This document shows positions 7,732 to 13,870 of a stretch of 14,020 bases of DNA, piece by piece. Below the pieces are notes generated by a model, which saw nothing but the letters and a program-made list of their open reading frames with translations, was not told the origin of the DNA and made no database searches. This DNA is from DXYV01 sp045543215. Its GTDB lineage: Bacteria; Bacillota; Clostridia; Oscillospirales; Oscillospiraceae. Every line of letters begins with the position of its first letter. The first letter of the stretch is position 1. The stretch is from NCBI GenBank assembly GCA_045543215.1, contig JAZQMD010000177.1, positions 1 to 14,020 on the forward strand, read 5' to 3'. Position numbers and translations under genes: made by a program.

Positions 7732-9519
7732 TTATTCCTCATTGGTTTGTACAATTGATATATTAAGCTCGTCCAATTGAGCTTGGCTCACTTGACTGGG
7801 TGCATCCATCATCAAGTCCTGGGCATTTTTGTTCATAGGGAATGGAATAATCTCCCGAATAGATTCTTCTCCAGCCAGAAGCATGACCATGCGATCTACT
7901 CCGGGAGCGATACCAGCATGAGGGGGCGCACCGTAGGTAAAGGCGTTGTACATGGCTGGGAATTTGCCCTTTACATCATTCTCTCCTAGGCGGACTAGTC
8001 GAAATGCTTCCAACATAATCTCCGGATCATGGTTACGTACTGCTCCGGAAGATAACTCTATCCCATTACATACAAGGTCGTATTGATAAGCAGTAATGGA
8101 TAGAGGATCTACTTCTCCTGAGGCGGCTTTTTTCAGAATTTCTAAGCCACCGTTTGGCATGGAGAAGGGATTATGGCAAAATTCAAGCTGTCCAGATTCC
8201 TCACCGATCTCATACATAGGAAAATCTACGATCCAGCAAAACTCGTACTTTTCTTTATTAAAGTGTCCAGGACACAAGGGGGCCAGCATCTTAATAAGCA
8301 CCCCAGCAGTCTTTTGGGCAATAAGTTTTTTTCCTGCAGTAAGTCCCACAAAGGTATTGGTTTGAAGATTAAGGTCCTTAATTATTTTTTCTTTTTTCTC
8401 TTGAAGAAATTTAGAAATACCTCCCACAATTTCCCCGCTTTCGTCTAAGCGGAACCAGTATATCTTTTGCCCGGACTGGACTTCTACATCGGCACATAAT
8501 TTATCAATTTGTTTTCGAGTGGCATTAAAGTTGGTTACTTTTATAGCCTTGACTGTGTTTGATTTAAAAGGTTCAAAACCACAGTCAGACAGAAGGTCGG
8601 TCGCATCGGTTACCGTCAGGTCGATGCGCAGGTCTGGTTTGTCAGAGCCGTAGATTTCCATAGCATCCAGGTAGGAAATGCGGCGGAAGGGGGAGGAGGA
8701 GGCAGTATTGTATTTACCATACCGGGCAAAGATAGGGGGAAGTATATCCTCCAGAATATAAAATACATCCTCCTGCCCGGCAAAGGCCAGTTCCATATCC
8801 AGTTGATAAAATTCTCCGGGGGATCGATCTCCTCGGGCATCCTCATCACGGAAGCAGGGAGCAATTTGAAAATATTTATCAAAACCAGATGCCATAAGCA
8901 GCTGTTTAAATTGCTGGGGAGCCTGTGGCAAGGCATAAAACTTGCCAGGGTGCTTGCGGCTTGGTACCAGATAGTCCCGCGCCCCCTCAGGTGAGGAGGC
9001 AGTCAGGATAGGAGTTGTAACCTCCAAGAAGCCGTGGGAAATCATCGCCTGACGTAGAGCAGATACCACATTGCACCTTAGAATAATGTTATCTTTGACT
9101 TCTGGATTACGCAGATCTAAATAGCGGTGCTTTAGGCGGGCTGATTCGTCTGCCTGACGGCTGCGGTTAATTTGAAAGGGCAGTTCGTTATGGTGGCAGC
9201 GACCAAGCACCTCTATTTTGGTAGGGACTACTTCAATATCCCCGGTAGGAAGTTTAGGATTTTTAGAATCCCGTTCCCGTACTATGCCAGTGACTTGGAG
9301 TGTGGATTCCTTGTTTAATCTTTTAATGACAGCCATTATTTCCTCAGTCTCGGCAACGACCTGAGTAATTCCGTAGAAATCCCGCAGTACTGCAAAGCCC
9401 AGAGCAGCCCCAACCTCCCGGAAATTCTCCAGGAAACCGGAGATGGTGACTGTTTGGCCCACATGTTCAAAGCGCAGCTCTCCACAGGTATGAGTGCGGT
9501 AAGAAGTGGCATTGTTCAT
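7732..9519 (-). CDS. aspS: Aspartyl-tRNA synthetase
   Basis: Class IIb synthetase that charges tRNA-Asp with aspartate. The 595 residues fit the bacterial form with an N-terminal OB-fold anticodon-binding domain (about 1-105), a class II catalytic core and an inserted GAD domain (about 285-420). Visible core motifs: HRYLDLR at 131-137; motif 2 FRDEDARGDRSPGEFYQLD at 223-241; and motif 3 GVDRMVMLLAGEESIREIIPFP near the C-terminus. Compared with E. coli, motif 2 has one extra residue (SPGEFYQ for QPEFTQ), and the OB-fold has a divergent ENFREVGAALGF in place of the usual Arg-rich loop; I think this is a lineage form, not damage. Whether it also charges tRNA-Asn cannot be read from the sequence. 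A GGAG lies 11 bases before the ATG. hisS lies 70 bases upstream, the common hisS-aspS arrangement. Confidence 0.97.
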   Translation of the reverse strand: MNNATSYRTHTCGELRFEHVGQTVTISGFLENFREVGAALGFAVLRDFYGITQVVAETEEIMAVIKRLNKESTLQVTGIVRERDSKNPKLPTGDIEVVPTKIEVLGRCHHNELPFQINRSRQADESARLKHRYLDLRNPEVKDNIILRCNVVSALRQAMISHGFLEVTTPILTASSPEGARDYLVPSRKHPGKFYALPQAPQQFKQLLMASGFDKYFQIAPCFRDEDARGDRSPGEFYQLDMELAFAGQEDVFYILEDILPPIFARYGKYNTASSSPFRRISYLDAMEIYGSDKPDLRIDLTVTDATDLLSDCGFEPFKSNTVKAIKVTNFNATRKQIDKLCADVEVQSGQKIYWFRLDESGEIVGGISKFLQEKKEKIIKDLNLQTNTFVGLTAGKKLIAQKTAGVLIKMLAPLCPGHFNKEKYEFCWIVDFPMYEIGEESGQLEFCHNPFSMPNGGLEILKKAASGEVDPLSITAYQYDLVCNGIELSSGAVRNHDPEIMLEAFRLVRLGENDVKGKFPAMYNAFTYGAPPHAGIAPGVDRMVMLLAGEESIREIIPFPMNKNAQDLMMDAPSQVSQAQLDELNISIVQTNEE

Positions 9520-9589
9520 TAAAAAATCAACTCCAAATAGTATTATTAAAAATAAATATTACAAAATATAATAAGAAATATAAAAGATT

Positions 9590-10933
9590 TTATTCCTGAA
9601 TAGGGGCACCTGCGTTTTTAATTATAAGCCCAGCGGTGATGGCGGCAATACTTTCTTCTATGGTAAGGGTAGATTGAGCCCCAGTGGCTAGATCCTTTAA
9701 AGTAACCTTACCTGCGGAGATTTCATCTTCTCCTAGTATGAGGACATAGGGAATACCCAGCTTATCAGCATAAGACAGTTTATTTTTAAATTTTTTCTTT
9801 TCTCCATGGATTTGAGTACGAATGCCTGCGATACGTAGGGCGGTGGCGGAGGCGATGGCGCAGGATAGATCATCGGTCATAGGTAGCACGAGTACGTCAG
9901 TAGGAGAAGTAATCAGATTGTCGTTGAGCATACCCTGATCCTCTAGGATAAAAAAGAGTCGGGTCAGACCAATGGAAATACCTACTCCAGGAAGTTGTTT
10001 ATCAGTATAATATTCCGCTAAGTTATCATATCGTCCACCGGAGCAGATAGAACCAATTTCAGGGTGATTGGTCATAATGGTCTCATAGACGGTACCGGTG
10101 TAGTAATCTAGACCCCGTGCAATGGTTAAATCCACTTGAAAATGGCTGTGAGGCACTCCAAAGGCAAACAGATAGTTCACTACTGTGTGTAACTCGGACA
10201 GACCGGTATCCAAGGTGTGATTTTTTCCACGGTGTTCCTCCAGGACGGAGAGGGGATCAGGGGCTTCCAGTGTATCTAGAAGAAGATTAGATGCAGTTTC
10301 CGACACGGAGAGTTCCCGGATGAGGAGATCAGACACCTTCGCCCGACCGATCTTCTCAAGTTTATCTATTGTGCGCATTATATTGGCAGCTTGATCTTTC
10401 AGGCCCAGAAGTTCAAATAAACCGTTGAGAATCTTTCGGTTATTTACCCGGATTTTAAAGTGCTTCAGGCCCAAGCTGGTAAAGGTATTATAAATAATGG
10501 CTGGAATCTCTGCCTCGTTAATAATATCAAGGTTTCCGTCCCCAATTACGTCAATATCCGCCTGATAAAATTCTCGGAAACGACCTCTCTGTGCTCGCTC
10601 CCCTCGATAAACTTTTCCAATTTGAAAGCGGCGAAAGGGAAAAGTGAGTTCACCGTAGTGAAGTGCTACATACTTGGCAAAAGGGACGGTAAGATCAAAG
10701 CGCAGGGAGAGATCGGTGTCTCCTTTGGTGAAGCGGTAAATTTGTTTCTCTGTTTCCCCTCCTCCTTTAGCCAGGAGAACCTCGCTGGCCTCAATAAGGG
10801 GGGTATCTAGAGGAGTAAATCCGTAAAGGGAATAAGATTTACGTAAAATGTCCATCATACGTTCCAGCTGTACCTGCCGGGCGGGCAGGAGCTCCATAAA
10901 GCCGGACAGGGTGCGTGGCTTCTGTTTTGCCAT
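9590..10933 (-). CDS. hisS: Histidyl-tRNA synthetase
   Basis: Class IIa synthetase that charges tRNA-His; active as a homodimer. The start is taken at the ATG at 10933, giving 447 residues, because CTCCTT (AAGGAG on the minus strand) lies 8 bases upstream and MAKQKPRTLSGFMELLPA is a sensible N-terminus. The frame continues 16 codons further to another ATG without support. Motif 2 is at about 100-130 (FRRFQIGKVYRGERAQRGRF), the histidine-specific HisA loop RGLDYYTG at 273-280, GGRYD at 299-303 and motif 3 GVGISIGLTRL at 316-326. The C-terminal anticodon-binding domain starts near 344 (PTDVLVLPMTDD). The presence of HisA and the C-terminal domain excludes HisZ. It is probably cotranscribed with aspS, since the gap has no terminator. 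The usual T-box leader is not visible upstream. Confidence 0.96.
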   Translation of the reverse strand: MAKQKPRTLSGFMELLPARQVQLERMMDILRKSYSLYGFTPLDTPLIEASEVLLAKGGGETEKQIYRFTKGDTDLSLRFDLTVPFAKYVALHYGELTFPFRRFQIGKVYRGERAQRGRFREFYQADIDVIGDGNLDIINEAEIPAIIYNTFTSLGLKHFKIRVNNRKILNGLFELLGLKDQAANIMRTIDKLEKIGRAKVSDLLIRELSVSETASNLLLDTLEAPDPLSVLEEHRGKNHTLDTGLSELHTVVNYLFAFGVPHSHFQVDLTIARGLDYYTGTVYETIMTNHPEIGSICSGGRYDNLAEYYTDKQLPGVGISIGLTRLFFILEDQGMLNDNLITSPTDVLVLPMTDDLSCAIASATALRIAGIRTQIHGEKKKFKNKLSYADKLGIPYVLILGEDEISAGKVTLKDLATGAQSTLTIEESIAAITAGLIIKNAGAPIQE

Positions 10934-10941
10934 AATGAAAA

Positions 10942-10947
10942 CTCCTT
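10942..10947 (-). promoter_or_regulatory. Ribosome binding site that decides the hisS start
   Basis: AAGGAG on the minus strand, 8 bases from the ATG at 10933. It supports the shorter reading frame beginning MAKQKP. Confidence 0.8.
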
Positions 10948-11018
10948 TTTTACTTAAATGCCCCATTGGGCAGGGGTGCATGGCAAATTTTTTTAAAAAA
11001 ATTGATAGAAAACAGGAT

Positions 11019-11050
11019 AAAGAGGGGGGATTTTAATTTCCCCCCTCTTT
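11019..11050 (-). terminator. Strong hairpin between mgsA and hisS, possible terminator or attenuator
   Basis: A perfect 12-bp inverted repeat pairs AAAGAGGGGGGA (11019-11030) with its complement (11039-11050) around an 8-base loop. On the minus strand it is followed by ATCCTGTTTTC, so there is no clean U-tract beyond the TCTTT inside the stem. It lies 51 bases after the mgsA stop and 85 bases before the hisS start. It may end the minD-mgsA transcript or act in the hisS leader. Confidence 0.5.
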
Positions 11051-11059
11051 GGAGATACC

Positions 11060-11087
11060 TTTAAGATTTGTTCCAACTTATCTTAAA
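11060..11087 (-). other. Second inverted repeat in the mgsA-hisS gap
   Basis: TTTAAGAT (11060-11067) pairs perfectly with ATCTTAAA (11080-11087) across 12 bases. It lies just upstream, in the direction of transcription, of the strong hairpin at 11019-11050. The tandem hairpins form most of the mgsA-hisS gap. Neither contains the T-box signature AGGGTGGNACCGCG. Confidence 0.4.
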
Positions 11088-11101
11088 ACAGGCAAAAATG
11101 T

Positions 11102-11518
11102 TTACACCTTTAAGGGGGATGCTTTTGGATTAGTAATTTCCCGCCAATCTAAGTCTCCTCGGGCCAAACCATGAATAAGCATTTCAGCCGTAGCGGCGTT
11201 GGTGGCAAAAGGAATGGAATACTGATCGCAAAGGCGAGTAATATAGTTTAAATCTGCATCCAGATCGGTAGCATGGGGATCAGAAAAGAAAAGAACCATA
11301 TCAATTTCGTTGTAGGCGATGCGGGCACCAATTTGTTGGCTACCACCATGGGCATGTGAAAGAAAAAGTTGAACCGGTAAGCCGGTGGCTTCAGCTACTA
11401 GCCGACCTGTAGTATTGGTGGCGCAGACGGTATGCTTGGAGAGGATGCCGCAGTAAGCAATGCAAAACTGTACCATCAATTCTTTTTTGTTATTGTGGCT
11501 CATCAGCGCAATCGTCAT
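11102..11518 (-). CDS. Methylglyoxal synthase-family protein, catalytic residues altered
   Basis: A 138-residue protein of the methylglyoxal synthase fold (MgsA converts dihydroxyacetone phosphate to methylglyoxal). Family features: start TIALMSHNNKKEL, TTGRLVAEATGL, GGSQQIGARIAYNEIDMVLFFSDP, then IPFATNAATAEMLI. Aligned by eye with E. coli MgsA, the catalytic-base Asp71 (GGDQQ) is Ser60, Asp20 is Asn9 and the phosphate-loop ATGTTG reads ATNTTG. The HDPD segment with His98 reads LDAD after a one-residue deletion. Asp91 (here Asp80), the HDPD Asp101 (here Asp89) and His19 (here His8) are kept. The protein may therefore be inactive or have another substrate, so I give no symbol. The tail HGLARGDLDWREITNPK is unlike E. 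coli MgsA. It follows minD by 39 bases with its own AAAGGA site, so the two are probably cotranscribed. mgsA near min/rodA genes is typical of Clostridia. Confidence 0.85.
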   Translation of the reverse strand: MTIALMSHNNKKELMVQFCIAYCGILSKHTVCATNTTGRLVAEATGLPVQLFLSHAHGGSQQIGARIAYNEIDMVLFFSDPHATDLDADLNYITRLCDQYSIPFATNAATAEMLIHGLARGDLDWREITNPKASPLKV

Positions 11519-11557
11519 AACAAAGCATCCTTTCTTTTGTATAATGTTGCTGCATGG

Positions 11558-12289
11558 TCAACGCTTCATTAAAGGAACTCGCTGGCCCAGCAACCGCTTT
11601 GCAATATTTAGATAGGCTCTAGCTGCCCCTTTGTGGGAGCAGAGTACAAGAGGAATTCCTTTGGTAGCAGCAATGAGCACAGTAGAATCTTCGGGAACTA
11701 TCCCCAGTAAGGGGAGGCCAGCGGTGTCCATAGCCTCATCAATGGTGGTGTGCAGATGGCGTATCAATTTTGGGTCTACCCGATTCATTACCAGGTGCAG
11801 ATCACCTACCCGTCCAGACAGCTCTCCCACCGCCCGTTGGGCATCTCGTAAGGCGGCTGGTTCGGTGGCTGAGACAACAATAGCCCGGTCAGCCGCTGTC
11901 ATGGAAAGCTGAAAGCCTTCTCCAAGACCAGCAGGAGAGTCTAAAAAAACAAAGTCATAGCTTTCTTTGGCATCTTGAATCAGCTGGCAAAAACGGATCT
12001 GATCCAGATCTTCTACCCGAAAAGGTGCGGTGAGTAAATAGAGTCCTCGTATTTGAGGCTGGGCGACTGCACCAGTTAAAAGAGAACAGCGCCGATTCAT
12101 TACGTCAGTAAAGTCCATTAATGCTCGGTCGGTCATGCCAAGGGCAATATCCAGGTTACGCAGCCCTATGTCTAAATCTACACACAGCACCCGGTACCCT
12201 AAGGCAGCAAGACAGGATGAAACGCCAGCGGTAATGGAGGTCTTGCCTGTACCCCCTTTTCCAGATGTGACCATAATGGCGGTACCCAT
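11558..12289 (-). CDS. minD: MinD-family septum-site ATPase without C-terminal membrane helix
   Basis: A deviant-Walker ATPase of the MinD/ParA family, 243 residues. In known systems MinD dimerises on ATP, binds the membrane and recruits MinC to block division near the poles. The deviant Walker A SGKGGTGKTS has signature Lys11 and Lys16. MinD hallmarks follow: VDLDIGLRNLDIALGM at 38-52 and a switch II DSPAGLGEG from Asp117. NIAKRLLGQRVPL near the end matches the MinD family. MinD normally continues with a short amphipathic membrane-targeting helix; here translation stops four residues after VPL (MKR), and I see no remnant of the helix in the next bases in any frame. minC and minE are not in the window. 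A GGGGGTAGGA lies immediately before the ATG. A good promoter sits upstream at 12318-12346. A less likely alternative is a divergent ParA/FlhG-like ATPase. Confidence 0.85.
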   Translation of the reverse strand: MGTAIMVTSGKGGTGKTSITAGVSSCLAALGYRVLCVDLDIGLRNLDIALGMTDRALMDFTDVMNRRCSLLTGAVAQPQIRGLYLLTAPFRVEDLDQIRFCQLIQDAKESYDFVFLDSPAGLGEGFQLSMTAADRAIVVSATEPAALRDAQRAVGELSGRVGDLHLVMNRVDPKLIRHLHTTIDEAMDTAGLPLLGIVPEDSTVLIAATKGIPLVLCSHKGAARAYLNIAKRLLGQRVPLMKR

Positions 12290-12311
12290 ATCCTACCCCC
12301 TGTCTATTACA

Positions 12312-12325
12312 GTTACAATTGTAAC
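12312..12325. promoter_or_regulatory. 14-bp palindrome overlapping the minD -10 box
   Basis: GTTACAATTGTAAC is a perfect palindrome that fully contains the TACAAT -10 hexamer of the minD promoter. This is a classical position for a repressor operator. No regulator gene is adjacent, and I cannot name the protein that would bind. Confidence 0.5.
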
Positions 12326-12346
12326 ATAAATTTACAAAGTTGGCAA
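12318..12346 (-). promoter_or_regulatory. Sigma-A type promoter of minD
   Basis: On the minus strand, TTGCCA (12341-12346) and TACAAT (12318-12323) are separated by exactly 17 bases; each matches consensus at 5 of 6 positions. Initiation would fall near 12311, about 22 bases before the minD ATG. It is the best promoter in the window and starts the minD-mgsA unit. Confidence 0.68.
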
Positions 12347-12409
12347 TATTAATTTGTATTATTTAAACATAAATATTAAAAAATTTAAGCATTAAAAATA
12401 AGATTTACA

Positions 12410-13123
12410 TTATAAGGGGGAATTTCGAAGCTTGGCCCAGCGTCTTGGATATTTTGTAGGTGTCTCATTTACTTTTTCAATTACTATTAGTCGATGACAC
12501 ACGCCGTCAGCTGGAAGTTCGTAATCCCAGATATGATCCAGGCGTCCTCCAAGCAAGTGGATTGCTTTATTTGCAGAGTTAAGTTCATCTTCACTATCCA
12601 GTGATTTCATGGCTAAAAATTGTCCACCGGGTCGAACAAAAGGGAGGCATAGTTCGGCCAGTAATCGCATGTCAGCGACTGCTCGGGCAGTAGCGAAGTC
12701 AAAGCTTTGGCGAAAGGTAGGTTGATGGGCAATTTCTTCTCCTCGACCATGGACAGTTCGTACCCCGCTCAGGCCTAGGAAGTCAATCACTGTTTCTAGC
12801 CAGTCCAGCCTTTTTTGTAGACTGTCCAAAAGGATAAGTTCCAAAGAGGGAATTAAAATTTTCAATACCAGGCCAGGAAAACCAGCTCCGGTTCCAATGT
12901 CAATAAGGGAATGACCTTGGAAATCCACATGCTTTATTAAAGCGGCACAGTCTAACATGTGTAAGTTGGCTATATGACTAGGATGGGTAATGGCGGTAAG
13001 GTTCATGATCTGATTGCCTTCCAGTAGTAAGCGGCCATATTCGGCCAACTTGTCAGAGCTGTCGGATGGAATAAGATGGGTCAGGCCTAGGACATCCAGG
13101 CCGTTAGAAATAAGCTTCTTCAT
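12410..13123 (-). CDS. rsmG: 16S rRNA (guanine527-N7)-methyltransferase
   Basis: RsmG (GidB) uses S-adenosylmethionine to methylate N7 of G527 in the 530 loop of 16S rRNA; loss is known to give low-level streptomycin resistance. The 237-residue length is standard. Visible features: helical N-terminus, NQIMNLTAI at about 37-45, the SAM-binding glycine loop DIGTGAGFPGLVLKI from about 74, the acidic strand end LILLDSLQKRLDWL, ATARAVADM, and PGGQFLAMKS in the C-terminal half. Its ATG overlaps the stop of the upstream membrane-protein gene (ATGA), and the bases before it (CGGTGCACATTTT) have little Shine-Dalgarno character, so translation is probably coupled. After the stop there is an AT-rich gap with no clear terminator before the minD promoter. 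Confidence 0.96.
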   Translation of the reverse strand: MKKLISNGLDVLGLTHLIPSDSSDKLAEYGRLLLEGNQIMNLTAITHPSHIANLHMLDCAALIKHVDFQGHSLIDIGTGAGFPGLVLKILIPSLELILLDSLQKRLDWLETVIDFLGLSGVRTVHGRGEEIAHQPTFRQSFDFATARAVADMRLLAELCLPFVRPGGQFLAMKSLDSEDELNSANKAIHLLGGRLDHIWDYELPADGVCHRLIVIEKVNETPTKYPRRWAKLRNSPL

Positions 13124-13503
13124 AAAATGTGCACCGGGAAGGTAGTTAGGTAAATTCCAAAATTGCTCAGTAAATTAGGTATGCCACGTATCAGGCCCAT
13201 GACCAATGCCACAAAACACAAGAAGACCAGAGCCAGGGTAAAATTGCGTCCTTGGACACTTTTACTCTGGCGGTAGCGGTAGATAGCGATGATGGCTACG
13301 CCCACCGCAGCGGGTGGAAGGAGAAGGAAAGCTGTTCCCGTGAGTATCTTAGCAGTAGAAATCATATAAGTGAGGGAAAGTACTAACATGATCATATAAA
13401 CCACTCCTACCCAGGCAACCACCCGTTTTTCAAAGGAGGCTGGAGTGTAGGATAAAGGTTTACTTCCAAATTCCTGATTTAGGTTGTGGTCTTGTTCGGT
13501 CAT
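13120..13503 (-). CDS. Small three-helix membrane protein of unknown function
   Basis: 127 residues; I do not recognise a named family. After a polar N-terminus (about 1-27, ending PASFEKR), three hydrophobic segments are visible at roughly 29-49, 54-75 and 87-108, separated by a basic loop (YRYRQSKSVQGR). There is no signal-peptide cleavage pattern or catalytic motif. The ATG at 13503 is the only available start: the frame remains open upstream to a TAA at 13603-13605 without ATG, GTG or TTG. That upstream stretch reads as the C-terminus of the mscL remnant (EEVTTPPPEP...EIRDFLKEKK), so the start and its weak GAAGG site lie at the edge of decayed mscL sequence. The stop overlaps the rsmG start by four bases, suggesting coupled expression with the rRNA methyltransferase. 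Confidence 0.8.
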   Translation of the reverse strand: MTEQDHNLNQEFGSKPLSYTPASFEKRVVAWVGVVYMIMLVLSLTYMISTAKILTGTAFLLLPPAAVGVAIIAIYRYRQSKSVQGRNFTLALVFLCFVALVMGLIRGIPNLLSNFGIYLTTFPVHIL

Positions 13504-13515
13504 GGAATATCTAAC

Positions 13516-13805
13516 CTTCTTTTCTTTAAGAAAATCCCGAATTTCAACAAGCAGTTTTTCTTGTGTATTGGGCTCAGGAGGTGGTGTCGTAACCTCCTCT
13601 TTTTATGATGAAAAAAATTAATGGCTTTAATGATACAAAACATCAGCGGGGCCATAATAAAAAATTGAGGCTGGCTTAAAAATTTCCATAGGTAATGGTT
13701 GCGCCATTGACTGATAAGGCACTGCCTACAATTACACCTACCACCATATCTATTACATTGCCACGGGCAATAAAGGTTTTGAATTCTCGGAGAAAAAACT
13801 TTTAT
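13516..13805 (-). pseudogene. mscL: Decayed large-conductance mechanosensitive channel gene
   Basis: Pieces of MscL, the membrane valve that releases solutes on hypo-osmotic shock, can be read in order in three frames. From 13801 to 13676: FLREFKTFIARGNVIDM-VVGVIVGSAL (N-terminus and first membrane helix), then directly NGATITYGNF and a TAA. From 13679 to about 13606: LSQPQFFIMAPLMFCIIKAINFF (second membrane helix). From 13602 to 13516: EEVTTPPPEP and EKLLVEIRDFLKEKK (C-terminal helix). The ATG is lost (ATA at 13805-13803 after AAGGAG). About 45 codons between SAL and NGATI are missing, and two frameshifts split the rest. The good ribosome binding site left in place and the near-complete ends point to recent decay. 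Intact MscL is about 140 residues. The stretch 13504-13870 holds nothing else beyond a weak hairpin after serS. Confidence 0.85.
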
Positions 13806-13870
13806 CCTTTCTCCTTTATGGACATAAAATCACATCTTTTCTTGTTAAAGAAGAGTGGGCTTAATTTAAC

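Noticed and set aside
8096..8448. Two overlapping + strand open frames of about 90 codons opposite aspS.
   Set aside because: They are antisense to the well-conserved aspS core, overlap each other in different frames, and their translations show no domain or ribosome binding site.
9520..9589. Promoter-like AT sequence between hisS and aspS.
   Set aside because: Many partial -10 matches occur, but none has a paired -35; cotranscription is the simpler reading.
10460..10810. A 116-codon + strand open frame opposite hisS.
   Set aside because: Antisense to the HisRS catalytic domain, with low-information composition and no start signal.
10986..11003. An 18-bp AT palindrome (seven T then seven A with AA/TT flanks) as an operator.
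   Set aside because: Simple homopolymer runs give such palindromes easily in AT-rich gaps; mentioned only as part of the hisS leader.
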